Source: Acrocarpospora pleiomorpha
GTDB taxonomy: Bacteria > Actinomycetota > Actinomycetes > Streptosporangiales > Streptosporangiaceae
Assembly: GCF_009687885.1 (NCBI RefSeq)
Contig: NZ_BLAF01000041.1
Span: forward strand, 1 to 64,000
DNA length: 64,000 nucleotides
Reading direction: 5' to 3'
A program made the position numbers and the translations under genes. Of this stretch, positions 8,362-16,812 are shown piece after piece. Under the pieces are notes generated by a model. The model made no database searches, had not been told where the DNA came from, and saw nothing but the letters and a program-made list of their open reading frames with translations. Numbering within the stretch: the first letter of the stretch is position 1; every line of letters starts with the position of its first letter.

Positions 8362-10752
8362 GTGAGCGGGACGGGCGAGGTCAGCAACGTCATCTCCGAC
8401 AGCCTGATCATCGGGGTGGTGGTGCAGGGCGGGCACGTCACCCTCCAGGTACCGGCGCAGATCAGCCCGGCGATGGCCGGCCTGCCCGGCCCCGCTGCCG
8501 TCTTCACCGGTCGCGACGAGCATGTCGAACGCCTGCTGGACAATCTCGCCCCCCTCGACGATGGGGAAGCCGGCGCGGGCGGGACGCAGGCGGTGCCGGT
8601 GACCGCGGTGTCGGGGCTGGCCGGCGTTGGGAAGACCGAGTTGGTCGTCCAGGCCGCCGCCCGGGCGGTCAAACGATCAGGCTGGTTCCCCGGCGGGGTG
8701 CTGTTCACCGACCTGTTCGGCTACGACCCCATGCTTGGCTTGTCCCCCGAGCGGGCCCTGGACGGCTTTCTGCGAGCCCTGGGTCTCCCTAGCGAGCACA
8801 TACCCAACGGTCTGCAGGACCGGCAGCGGCTGTACCGCAGTGTGCTGGCCGCCTACGCTGAAAAGGGCCGTCGGGTCCTCGTGGTCATCGACAACGTCTC
8901 CAGCGCCGAACAGGCCCGCCCGCTGTTGCCCACTGACGGCGCCACCGCTGCCTTGGTCACCTCCCGCCACACCCTTGACGGACTCGACGCCCGCCTGCAC
9001 GATCTCGACACGCTCGACGAGTCCGCCTCCATCGCCCTGCTCGACCAGACGCTGCGCCACGCCCGCGGGGACAGGGACGCCCGCATCGCTGAGGACCCCG
9101 CGGCGGCCACGTCGATCGCCCACCTGTGCGCCGGCCTGCCGCTAGCACTGCGCATCGCCGCCGCCCTGCTTACCGCGGCCCCCCAACGCCCCGCCGCGGA
9201 CCTCGCTGCCGCCCTTGAGGCCGAGCACACCCGTCTGGACAAGTTGCGCCGTCCGGACCGGGCGGTACGCGCCGCCTTCGACTTGTCGTACCAGCTCCTC
9301 GACACCGATGAGGCTCGGCTGTTCCGGCTGTTGCCCCTCAACCCGGGCCCCGATCTGTCCACTGATGCCGCCGCCCGCCTGGCCGGCACAGATTCCGACC
9401 GGGCCGGGGAACTACTGCAACATCTTGCCGACGCTCATCTGGTCGAACCTCAGCCGACCTGGGGTCGCTGGCGCATGCACGACCTGGTCCGCCTGTACGC
9501 CGACGATCACGGCCGGGCCGACGACGCCGACCAGCGGACGGCGGCCACGGGACGCCTGCTGGACCACTACGTCCGAGCAACCGAAGCCGCTGACACCTAT
9601 GTGGATCGGCCCGCGGGCGCGGTGCGCTCCCCCATGCTCCCGTCCCGCGAGCATGCCCTGGCCTGGCTGGACACCGAGCGCCCCAACCTGACGGCGGCAG
9701 TGGCCCTCGCCGCCGCGACCGGTCACGCTGACAGCGGCATCCGGCTCGCCTTCGCGCTGGCCGACTTCCTTAACTGGCGGCGCCGTTTCGACGAGGCGAT
9801 CGCCGTCGCCTCCGTCGCGCTGGACGTGGCCCGAACCGTGGGAGACCGGAACGGTACCAGCCGAGCGCTGCACAACTTGGGCATCGCGCAACGTGAGACG
9901 CGGCAGTTCGAGGAGGCCGCCGCCAGCCACCGAGAGGCGGCGGGAATCCTTCGGGAAACAGGAGACCAGCAGCGCGAGGCACGGGCACTGACAGGGCTTG
10001 GTGTCGCGCTGGCCCAAGCGCGCAGGTTCGACGAAGCCGTCCTCGCCCACGAGGACGCCAGAGCCCTGTGTGAACGGATCGGTGACCGGCACGGGGAGGG
10101 CATGGCGATGAACAACCTGGGCATCGCCCTGCGCGAAATGCGGCGCTTCGAGGAGGCCGCCACCGCCTACAACGGGGCCGTCGTTCGATACCGGGAGGCC
10201 GAGGACCGGCAGCGGGAAGCGGGTGCCTTGACCGGATACGGCTTGGCCCTCGCGGACCTGGGACAGTTCGAGGAGGCCATCACGGCCCACCGCGAGTCGC
10301 TGGCGATCTTCGGCGAGACCGGTGACCGGCACGCCGAGGGAATGGTCATGAACAACCTTGGCATAGCCCTCCGCCAAACCGGCCGCACCGACGAGGCGAT
10401 CGCCGCCTACCGTCAGGCGATCGACATCCACCGGACAGCCCACGACCGCACCCGCGAGGGAATGGGCTACAACAACCTGGGCAAAGCTCTGCGCCAACTG
10501 GGGCAGTTCGACCAGGCCACCGCCGCCCACCACCAAGCCGTGACCATATTCAGGGAGACCGCTGACCGCTACCGCACAGGACAAGCACTGTACGAGTTCG
10601 GCGTGACCCTTACCGAAGCGGGGCGACTCGAACAAGCCGTGACCGTCCAGGAAGAGGCCCTGACCGTCTTCCAGGAACTCGGCGATGCCTACGGCATCGA
10701 GTTGACGCAGGGCAAGCTGACGGAATTGGGCGTCACCGAGCCGAGGAGTTGA
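8362..10752 (+). CDS. NLR-like STAND ATPase (NB-ARC) with C-terminal TPR array
   Basis: 796 residues, starting at GTG 8362. The N-terminus contains NVISDSLIIGVVVQGGHV (9-26), resembling the short N..i...G.vvQ.G motifs described as amyloid-signalling (BASS/RHIM-like) sequences in actinobacterial NLR-like proteins. An NB-ARC-type NTPase follows: Walker A GLAGVGKTEL (85-94), Walker B RVLVVIDN (about 175), sensor-like ALVTSRH, and GLPLAL (about 255). From about 493 there are some eight TPR phases of exactly 40 residues, each opening with a (G)DR/DQ motif. Such proteins act as ligand-triggered oligomerising switches in defence, development or regulation. No effector domain is visible in it, and no neighbour carries a matching N-terminal motif. 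Function is inferred. Confidence 0.85.
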   Translation: MSGTGEVSNVISDSLIIGVVVQGGHVTLQVPAQISPAMAGLPGPAAVFTGRDEHVERLLDNLAPLDDGEAGAGGTQAVPVTAVSGLAGVGKTELVVQAAARAVKRSGWFPGGVLFTDLFGYDPMLGLSPERALDGFLRALGLPSEHIPNGLQDRQRLYRSVLAAYAEKGRRVLVVIDNVSSAEQARPLLPTDGATAALVTSRHTLDGLDARLHDLDTLDESASIALLDQTLRHARGDRDARIAEDPAAATSIAHLCAGLPLALRIAAALLTAAPQRPAADLAAALEAEHTRLDKLRRPDRAVRAAFDLSYQLLDTDEARLFRLLPLNPGPDLSTDAAARLAGTDSDRAGELLQHLADAHLVEPQPTWGRWRMHDLVRLYADDHGRADDADQRTAATGRLLDHYVRATEAADTYVDRPAGAVRSPMLPSREHALAWLDTERPNLTAAVALAAATGHADSGIRLAFALADFLNWRRRFDEAIAVASVALDVARTVGDRNGTSRALHNLGIAQRETRQFEEAAASHREAAGILRETGDQQREARALTGLGVALAQARRFDEAVLAHEDARALCERIGDRHGEGMAMNNLGIALREMRRFEEAATAYNGAVVRYREAEDRQREAGALTGYGLALADLGQFEEAITAHRESLAIFGETGDRHAEGMVMNNLGIALRQTGRTDEAIAAYRQAIDIHRTAHDRTREGMGYNNLGKALRQLGQFDQATAAHHQAVTIFRETADRYRTGQALYEFGVTLTEAGRLEQAVTVQEEALTVFQELGDAYGIELTQGKLTELGVTEPRS

Positions 10753-10832
10753 ACGGCCTCGGCACCGCGCTGCAGAAGGCATGAGGAAGCTGACGGAAGT
10801 GCGAAGCGATGGCGGGAAGCCGGTTGGGATGG

Positions 10833-12227
10833 TCAGCCTTTTGCGGTTAGACGGGCGGCCTTCTGGCGATGTTCTGAGGTTTTGATTAGCGAGGGGGCTT
10901 TGTTGGGGGGCGGGAAGAAGTTTTTGTTGTCGAGGGAGCGGGTGAATTTTAGTTTGAGGATTCGGTGGACGGATTGATTTAGGCGGGTTTGGGTTATGCG
11001 GCCGGACTTTATGGCGGTGAGGATGGCTTCGTAGGCTGTCGGGAGGTCGGGGGGCATGAGGAGGATGTCGGCGCCGGCGAGGATGGCGCGGACGGCCACT
11101 TCGGAGTCGCCGTATTTCTTGCGGACGCCTTCCATGTTGAGGGCGTCGGTGGAGATGACGCCTTTGAAGCCGAGTTCGTTGCGGAGCAGGCCGGTGAGGA
11201 TCTTCTTGGAGAGGGTGGCGGGGTCGCCGGAGGGGTCGAGGCGGGGCATGAGGATGTGGGCGGTCATGATGGCGTCGACGCCGGAGGTGATGGCGGCGCG
11301 GAAGGGTGGGGCGTCGAGGCGTTCCCATTCGGCGCGGGTGTGGCGGATGACGGGGAGGGCGGTATGGCTGTCGGTGGCGGTGTCGCCGTGGCCGGGGAAG
11401 TGTTTGGCGGTGGCGGCGATGCCGCTGTCGTGGAAGCCCTTGACGGCGGCGCTGACCATGTCGGCGACCAGGTCGGGGTCGGAGCCGTAGGCGCGGGGGC
11501 CGATGACGGGGTTCCTGGGATTGACGTTCACGTCGGCGACGGGGGCGAAGTCCATCGAGATGCCCAGGGCGCGGAGTTCGGTGCCGGTGATCTTGGCGGC
11601 GGCGCGGGCATTGGCGGGGTTTCCGGTTTCGCCGAGGGTCTGGGCGCCAGGGAGTTTGGTGACCAGGTCGCCGAGGCGGGAGACCAGGCCGTTCTCCTGG
11701 TCGACGCCGATGAGGAAGGGGACGTCGGGGGAGGCGGCGCGCAGGCCGGCGGTGAGTTGGGCCAGTTGTCTCGCGTCGACGATGTTGCCGGTGCCGGGGA
11801 AGAGGATCATGCCGCCGAGGTGGTACTTCTCGATCACCTGGGCGGGGGTTCCGACGCCGAAACGGGCCTGGTTCTCCTGGTGGGTCGCGTCGGCGCGGGA
11901 GCCGTACAGCACAGGCATGAAGAGCTGGCCGACTTTTTCCTCGACCGTCATGCGCTGGATGGCGGCGGAGATGCGCGAGGGGGCCTCGGATTCGGTCGGG
12001 GTGATGGGCGGGCTGGATAACGCGGCCGACGGGGATGGGCGTGTGGTGCGCCCGGCCGAGGAGCCGGCCGCTGAACACGCGACGACCATCGCGAATGTGA
12101 CGCAAACCCCTGCGGAGACGCGCAACGTCGCACGCACGGGCATGGAGGTTAAGGCCGCCATCCATGCGCGTGCGAGGGGAGCCGTCATGCGCCGACCAGG
12201 TCGCCCTACCGTACTGTGCCCAAGCAT
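10833..12227 (-). CDS. Glycoside hydrolase family 3 lipoprotein, beta-N-acetylhexosaminidase-like
   Basis: About 464 residues. A basic n-region, hydrophobic core and VVAC (Cys51) give a probable lipoprotein signal. The GH3 N-terminal barrel spans about 85-420. It contains LIGVDQENGLV, FAPVADVN, AKHFPGHGDT (the NagZ-type signature whose His/Asp act as acid/base) and STDALNMEG, with the nucleophile aspartate. It lacks the second GH3 C-terminal domain, as in NagZ enzymes. Expected role: releasing N-acetylglucosamine from peptidoglycan or chitin fragments outside the cell, which would suit the neighbouring DasR/PTS island. The start is uncertain; MPVRATL (codon 29) would leave a tidier signal peptide. 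A hairpin at 12275-12326 separates it from ptsI. Confidence 0.86.
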   Translation of the reverse strand: MLGHSTVGRPGRRMTAPLARAWMAALTSMPVRATLRVSAGVCVTFAMVVACSAAGSSAGRTTRPSPSAALSSPPITPTESEAPSRISAAIQRMTVEEKVGQLFMPVLYGSRADATHQENQARFGVGTPAQVIEKYHLGGMILFPGTGNIVDARQLAQLTAGLRAASPDVPFLIGVDQENGLVSRLGDLVTKLPGAQTLGETGNPANARAAAKITGTELRALGISMDFAPVADVNVNPRNPVIGPRAYGSDPDLVADMVSAAVKGFHDSGIAATAKHFPGHGDTATDSHTALPVIRHTRAEWERLDAPPFRAAITSGVDAIMTAHILMPRLDPSGDPATLSKKILTGLLRNELGFKGVISTDALNMEGVRKKYGDSEVAVRAILAGADILLMPPDLPTAYEAILTAIKSGRITQTRLNQSVHRILKLKFTRSLDNKNFFPPPNKAPSLIKTSEHRQKAARLTAKG

Positions 12228-12274
12228 GTTCTCACCGTAGCCGGACCCACCGACAACCGCCTCTGAGATCTGGT

Positions 12275-12326
12275 GCGCGCGGCTCCTCCCCCAGGCCCTG
12301 TTCCACCCGGAGGAGGAGCCGCACGC
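12275..12326. terminator. Hairpin downstream of ptsI
   Basis: Arms at 12275-12289 and 12312-12326 pair over 15 bp with one mismatch (core GCGGCTCCTCC/GGAGGAGCCGC) around a 22-nt loop. It lies just past the 3' end of the PTS operon and before the GH3 gene. No U-tract, as is usual in actinobacteria. Confidence 0.6.
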
Positions 12327-12382
12327 GAGTCGACAACCCGGCCCGGGATCAAAGAACCCGAGGCCGAGTTACAAAGCCCAGA

Positions 12383-14077
12383 TCATAAGCCTAGGTCGGC
12401 GAGGCCGGGGAGTTCGTTGCGGGCGGCGGATTTGGCGGTGGCGGCGGAGAGGGCGGCGCGGGCCGCGGCGGCGGCGGCGCGGCATTGGGTGAGGGTGTGG
12501 CGGCTGAGGGCGGCGCGTACCCAGGGGAGGGCGGGCGAGCCCATGGACAGGGACGTAACGCCGAGGCCGACGAGGACGCAGGCGAGGGTGGGGTCGGCGG
12601 CGGCTTCGCCGCAGACGCCGCAGGATTTGCCCGTGGTGGCGGCGCCGGTGGCGGTGAGGGCGATCAGGTCCAGGACGGCGGGGTGCCAGGGGTCCTGGAG
12701 TTCGGCGACGCCGCTGACCTGGCGGTCGGCGGCGAGGGCGTACTGGGTGAGGTCGTTGGTGCCGATGGAGAAGAAGTCGACGGCGGTGGCGAGGTGGTGG
12801 GCGCGGAGCGCGGCGGACGGGATCTCGATCATGATTCCGGCGTTGGGCAGGCCGGCGTCGTGGCAGGCGGACACGAACCAGGAGGCTTCCTCGACGGTGG
12901 CGACCATCGGCGCCATGATGTACGCCTGCGCCTGCGTGCCGGCGGCCGCCCGCGCGAGCGCCCGAAGCTGACTTCCCATCATTTCCGGATATTTCCGGAA
13001 AAGCCGTAGGCCGCGCTCGCCCAGCGCCGGATTGGGCTCCTCGCCCGACGGCGGCAGGAACGCCAACGGCTTGTCAGCCCCGGCGTCCAGGGTCCGCACC
13101 ACGACCCGCCCCCCAGGAAAAGCATCGAAAACGGCACGATAGGCCGCCTCCTGCTCCTCCTCTGTCGGCGCCTCCGCACGATCGAGGAAGAGGAACTCGG
13201 TCCGGAAAAGCCCGACCCCTTCCGCCCCGTGCGCCAGCGCGGACTCCAGATCCCGCGGCCCTCCGACGTTGGCCAGCAACGGCACCGCGTGCCCGTCCGA
13301 CGTCGCCCCCGGACCCATGCTCGCCGCCAGCACGGCCTCCCGCGCAGCCGCCGCCCCGAGCAGTCCGTCCACGTCGGCCCGCTCAGGCGAGAGCCGTACA
13401 GAACCGGAAGCCCCATCCACGAGCGCCCAGACCCCCTGCGGCAGCGAGGTCGCCCCCGCGCAGCCGACGACGGCGGGCACGCCCATGGCCCGGGCCAGGA
13501 TGGCGGTGTGGCTGGTCGGCCCGCCTTCCTCGGTCACGAACGCGGCCACCAGATTCTTGTTGAGCAGCGCGGTGTCGGCGGGCGCGAGATCCTTGGCCAC
13601 CAGCACGTACGGCTCCGCCGCCGACTCCGGCACCCCCGGCATGGGCAACCCGGTCAGCAACGCGATGGCCCGATCCCGGATGTCGTCCAGATCGGCCACC
13701 CGCTCCGCCAGATACCCCCCAGCGGCGGCCAGCAGCTCCCGATACCGCCCGAACGCCTCGAAAACCGCGCGCGGCGCGGCCGTGCCCTCGTCGATGAGCT
13801 CGGCGACCCCGACTTCGAGCCCGGGATCGCGCGCCATCATGGCCTGCGCGCCCAGCACGTCCTGCGCCGCTCCCCCGGCCTTGGCCCCCCGCGCCTCGAG
13901 ATCGTCGGCGACCCGCTCCAGCGCGTCCGCGGCCCGCTTCCGCTCGGCCGCCGCCTCCCCGTCATACCGCGAACCGGGCGCGGGTTCCGGAATCGCCCCG
14001 ACCAGCACGTGTACGGGACCATACCCCGCCCCCGGACTGACCCCCGAGCCACGCAACTCCACAGCGGAGGCCGTCAT
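12383..14077 (-). CDS. ptsI: PTS enzyme I (phosphoenolpyruvate-protein phosphotransferase)
   Basis: 564 residues, normal length. It takes phosphate from PEP and passes it to HPr in the cytoplasm. The phosphohistidine domain carries GGPTSHTAILARAMGVPAVVG with active His190. The C-terminal PEP-binding barrel includes GVGLFRTEFLF, the RTLDAGADKP segment, SIGTNDLTQY and the SCGVCGEAA catalytic cysteine signature. It starts one base after the ptsH stop and is the last gene of the SIS-EIIB-EIIA-HAD-ptsH-ptsI operon, closed by the hairpin at 12275-12326. Confidence 0.97.
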   Translation of the reverse strand: MTASAVELRGSGVSPGAGYGPVHVLVGAIPEPAPGSRYDGEAAAERKRAADALERVADDLEARGAKAGGAAQDVLGAQAMMARDPGLEVGVAELIDEGTAAPRAVFEAFGRYRELLAAAGGYLAERVADLDDIRDRAIALLTGLPMPGVPESAAEPYVLVAKDLAPADTALLNKNLVAAFVTEEGGPTSHTAILARAMGVPAVVGCAGATSLPQGVWALVDGASGSVRLSPERADVDGLLGAAAAREAVLAASMGPGATSDGHAVPLLANVGGPRDLESALAHGAEGVGLFRTEFLFLDRAEAPTEEEQEAAYRAVFDAFPGGRVVVRTLDAGADKPLAFLPPSGEEPNPALGERGLRLFRKYPEMMGSQLRALARAAAGTQAQAYIMAPMVATVEEASWFVSACHDAGLPNAGIMIEIPSAALRAHHLATAVDFFSIGTNDLTQYALAADRQVSGVAELQDPWHPAVLDLIALTATGAATTGKSCGVCGEAAADPTLACVLVGLGVTSLSMGSPALPWVRAALSRHTLTQCRAAAAAARAALSAATAKSAARNELPGLADLGL

Positions 14078-14078
14078 G

Positions 14079-14342
14079 TCAGCTCGCCGACGCTATGGCC
14101 GCGAGCTGGTCGAGGACCGAGTCGGCCCCGTCCCCCTCGGCGCTGATGATGATGGTGTCGCCATGCCGGACGTCCAGCGCGAGCACCGACAGGATGCTCT
14201 TGGCGTTGACCGGGGTCCCGCCGCTGCCCATTTTCACGACGGTCACGTCCATCGGCGCCTTCGTCGCGGTCTGGACGAACGTCGCGGCGGGGCGGGCGTG
14301 CAGGCCCACCTCGGATTCGACGGTTACCTTGCGCTCGGCCAC
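14079..14342 (-). CDS. ptsH: PTS phosphocarrier protein HPr
   Basis: 87 residues. VGLHARPAATF places the phosphorylated His at 15, and NAKSILSVLALDV is the HPr helix carrying the regulatory-serine position (here Ser49). It relays phosphate from EI to EIIA. It sits one base upstream of ptsI. A dre-like sequence about 23-34 bp before its start, inside the 3' end of the upstream HAD gene, suggests a second, DasR-responsive promoter for ptsHI. Confidence 0.96.
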   Translation of the reverse strand: MAERKVTVESEVGLHARPAATFVQTATKAPMDVTVVKMGSGGTPVNAKSILSVLALDVRHGDTIIISAEGDGADSVLDQLAAIASAS

Positions 14343-14355
14343 GGAAACTCCTCTG

Positions 14356-15006
14356 CTACGCGGGCGGTCCAGACCACCCGGTTATTGGCCATTTCACACC
14401 AGTGAGATCGGCCACGACCAGATCTGCATGCGCCAATTCGCCGGGATGATGGGTGGTCGCGAGTCCCACGCACGTCATACCCGCCGCCCGCGCCGCGGCA
14501 ATCCCGGCGAGTGAGTCCTCGAAAACCACGCAGTCGGCGGGTTCCACCCCTAACCGGGCGGCCGCCGTCAGGTACGCCTCCGGGTCCGGTTTCCCTGCCG
14601 TCACGTCCTCGGCGGTGACCATGGTCTGGACCAGGTCGTACACACCGAGCCAGCGCAGCCGGTCCTCGGCCCACCAGCGGCGCGCGGAGGTGACCAGCGC
14701 GGTGGGCGCGCCGGAGGCGGCGACCGAGCGGACGTAGTCGGCCGCGCCGGGCACCACCTCGACCTCGGGCAGGCCGGGCAGCGCCAGGTAGGAGTTGATC
14801 TCGGCCAGCAGCGCGCGCACGTCGTAACCCGGCAGCAGCTCGCCCAGCACGTCGGGCCCGCGGCGGCCCATGAACCCGCGCAGCACGTTCTCGTCGTGCT
14901 CGACGCCGTGGCTGTCCAGCAGCATGCCCCAGACGACGAGGCTGCGCGCCTCGGAGTTGATCAGCGTGCCGTCCAGGTCGAACAGCGCCGCGGCCCTCAT
15001 CCCCAT
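14356..15006 (-). CDS. HAD-superfamily sugar phosphatase/beta-phosphoglucomutase-like
   Basis: 216 residues. Motif I FDLDGTLINSE, motif II ALVTSARRWW, motif III lysine in TAGKPDPEAYL, and motif IV VVFEDSLAGIAAARAAGM match sugar-phosphate HAD phosphatases and beta-phosphoglucomutases. Its ATG overlaps the end of the EIIA gene by ten bases, so it is translationally coupled inside the PTS operon. Plausible roles are dephosphorylating surplus or wrong sugar phosphates produced by the PTS. The gene's last codons contain a dre-like site. Confidence 0.88.
   Translation of the reverse strand: MGMRAAALFDLDGTLINSEARSLVVWGMLLDSHGVEHDENVLRGFMGRRGPDVLGELLPGYDVRALLAEINSYLALPGLPEVEVVPGAADYVRSVAASGAPTALVTSARRWWAEDRLRWLGVYDLVQTMVTAEDVTAGKPDPEAYLTAAARLGVEPADCVVFEDSLAGIAAARAAGMTCVGLATTHHPGELAHADLVVADLTGVKWPITGWSGPPA
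14365..14376. promoter_or_regulatory. dre-like DasR site upstream of ptsH
   Basis: On the minus strand this reads TGGTCTGGACCG, matching the dre core TGGTCTAGACCA at 10 of 12 positions. It lies inside the end of the HAD gene and 23-34 bp ahead of ptsH. DasR control of ptsH/ptsI is known in streptomycetes; this site is inferred. Confidence 0.45.
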
Positions 15007-15443
15007 TGAAAAAGCTCATCTCCGGCGTGTACGGGACCCGCGGCGACCCGCAGGACGGAAGCGGCGGGCGCGTCCAGCGCCACCACGGGACAGATCGGCG
15101 AGCGGCCACCCGCTTCGATGGCCGCCGGATTCCAGGACACCACCGGCTGCCCGGCCGGAACCAGGTCGCCTTCGCCGGCGAGCAACTCGAAGCCCGCCCC
15201 CTTCAGCTGGACCGTGTCGATCCCCAGGTGCACCAGCACGCCGCGCCCGTCCGCGCCCACGATCACGTACGCGTGCGGGTGCAGTTTCACGATTGTCCCG
15301 GAGATGGGGGCGAGCGCCAGACCGGGCTCGCGCGCCGGGTCGATGGCCGCGCCCGGACCCATCATGGCCTGGGAGAACACCGGATCCGGCACGGCGGACA
15401 GGCTGATCGCCGCACCCGCCATCGGAGCCAGCACAGGTGTCAA
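14997..15443 (-). CDS. crr: PTS EIIA component, glucose/GlcNAc family
   Basis: About 148 residues from a TTG start at 15443, with GAGGGGG six bases upstream. LTPVLAPMAGAAISL is the typical EIIA-Glc opening. The active-site pair is visible: His57 in KLHPHAYV, and phosphorylated His72 in VLVHLGIDTV, followed by the family's GDELFQWG end. It receives phosphate from HPr and passes it to EIIB. It follows the EIIB gene by 11 bp and overlaps the HAD gene start by ten bases. Confidence 0.94.
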   Translation of the reverse strand: MTPVLAPMAGAAISLSAVPDPVFSQAMMGPGAAIDPAREPGLALAPISGTIVKLHPHAYVIVGADGRGVLVHLGIDTVQLKGAGFELLAGEGDLVPAGQPVVSWNPAAIEAGGRSPICPVVALDAPAASVLRVAAGPVHAGDELFQWG

Positions 15444-15454
15444 CAAGTTCCCCC

Positions 15455-15691
15455 TCAGCCGATGATGTCCTCGATGTCGCTGGCGATCGTGTCGGCCTCC
15501 GGACCCACGATGACCTGGATGATGTTGCCCGCCGACATCACCCCGTGCGCGCCCGCGGCCCTGAGCGCGGCCTGATCCACCTTGGCGGCGTCCCGCACCT
15601 CGGTGCGCAGCCGGGTGATGCAGGGGTCGATCTCGATGATGTTGTCCACCCCACCGAGACCGGCGATGATCGCCCGCGCGTCTGCCGCCAT
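15455..15691 (-). CDS. PTS EIIB component, glucose/GlcNAc type, stand-alone
   Basis: 78 residues covering one EIIB domain. The phosphocysteine lies in IDPCITRLRTEV (Cys24), the family signature, and GVMSAGNIIQVIVGPEAD completes the fold. In many bacteria EIIB is fused to EIIC; here it is separate, as in streptomycete GlcNAc systems. It passes phosphate from EIIA to the sugar carried by the EIIC encoded at 17632. Start ATG has a GGAGG-like site (GGAGGCTGACC) upstream. Confidence 0.93.
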   Translation of the reverse strand: MAADARAIIAGLGGVDNIIEIDPCITRLRTEVRDAAKVDQAALRAAGAHGVMSAGNIIQVIVGPEADTIASDIEDIIG

Positions 15692-15726
15692 GGTCAGCCT
15701 CCTCCGTTACGGATCGGTGACTCACC

Positions 15727-16761
15727 CTAATCGGTCTGGGTGACCTTGTTCAGGCCGCGCGGAGCGTCCGGATCGATGCCGAGCCTGCGCGCGAGGGCCT
15801 CGGTGAGCAGCTGCCCGGGGACGATGAGGCCGAGCGGCGCGACCCACTCCGGCAGGTCGGGCCCGTGCAGGGACGCCGTCGAGACGGCCGCCAGCCGGGT
15901 CCCGCCCCCCACCCCGAACGCCGCCGCGCCCGCTCCGGTCACCCGCTCGGCCAGCGCGATCGTCCCGGGCAGGGTCGGCCCGTCCTGGGCGGCGACCAGA
16001 ATGGCCGGCGTGTCCTCGTCCACCACCGCGATCGGCCCGTGCAGCAGATCGGCGTAGGAGAGCCCCATGGCGTGCAGGTAGCAGGCCTCCTTGAGCTTCA
16101 GCGCCAGTTCCAGCGCCGTGGAGAACGCGAGCCCTCGGCCCGACACCACGACACCCGGTTTGTCCGCCAGGCCCTCCACGAGCGCGTCGAGATCGCCGGG
16201 GTTGTCGATGAGCTTGTCCACCGCGTCCGGCACCCGGTCCAGGTCGGCCGCGTTCACGTCCGCCCCCAGGCCCAGCGCGAGGACCGCCATCGCGGCCAGC
16301 TGGGTGGTGTAGGTCTTGGTGGCCGGAACCGCCTTCTCCTCCCCCGCGACCGTGCACAGCGCCAGATCGGCGGCGAGCGCGAGCGGGCTCTCCGGCCCGC
16401 CGTTGGTGATCGCCACCGTCCGCGCCCCGCAGTCGCCGGCCCACTCCAGCGTCTCCACGATCTCCTCGGTACGCCCCGACTGGGAGACCGCCACCGCGAG
16501 CACCCCGTCCAGGTCCAGCCGCCGCCGGTAGGTGGTGGCGATCGACGGCGCCGCCAGGGCGGACAGGCGTCCTGCGTGCGCCTCGATGAGGTATCGGCCG
16601 TAGACTGCGGCGTTGTCGGATGTCCCCCGGGCGATGAACAGCAGCTGACGGGTCTGTTCCCCCAGCCGCCGTACCTCCCCGACCTGCGGCAGCAGGGCGT
16701 CCAGCGTGGCTCGGAGCGCGGCGGGCTGTTCGGCTATCTCGCTACGCATTTTCGTCGTCAT
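15727..16761 (-). CDS. SIS-domain sugar-phosphate isomerase/deaminase (NagB-II/GlmS-isomerase-like)
   Basis: 344 residues with two SIS domains. The first spans about 35-165 and contains ARGTSDNAA and AVSQSGRTEEIVETL. The second spans about 195-330 and contains VVSGRGLAFSTALELALKLKE. It matches GlmS without its glutaminase domain, the arrangement of NagB-II glucosamine-6-phosphate deaminases and AgaS. First gene of the PTS operon and divergent from dasR, so conversion of PTS-imported amino-sugar phosphate to fructose-6-phosphate is the natural role. No nagA deacetylase is in the window. The palindrome at 16813-16834 should govern its promoter. Confidence 0.87.
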   Translation of the reverse strand: MTTKMRSEIAEQPAALRATLDALLPQVGEVRRLGEQTRQLLFIARGTSDNAAVYGRYLIEAHAGRLSALAAPSIATTYRRRLDLDGVLAVAVSQSGRTEEIVETLEWAGDCGARTVAITNGGPESPLALAADLALCTVAGEEKAVPATKTYTTQLAAMAVLALGLGADVNAADLDRVPDAVDKLIDNPGDLDALVEGLADKPGVVVSGRGLAFSTALELALKLKEACYLHAMGLSYADLLHGPIAVVDEDTPAILVAAQDGPTLPGTIALAERVTGAGAAAFGVGGGTRLAAVSTASLHGPDLPEWVAPLGLIVPGQLLTEALARRLGIDPDAPRGLNKVTQTD

Positions 16762-16812
16762 CTGGTGCTCATCCCGTTATAGGTCCGTACGTTGACAGAG
16801 AATTCGGGCCTG

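Noticed and set aside
9412-12165. 917-codon minus-strand frame across the NLR and GH3 genes
   Set aside because: Runs antisense to the NLR-like gene and out of frame through GH3; Arg/His/Pro-rich and not protein-like.
12975-13005. TTTCCGGATATTTCCGGA repeat inside ptsI resembling the palindrome at 58609
   Set aside because: It lies within conserved ptsI coding sequence and is explained by codons; no evidence for an operator there.
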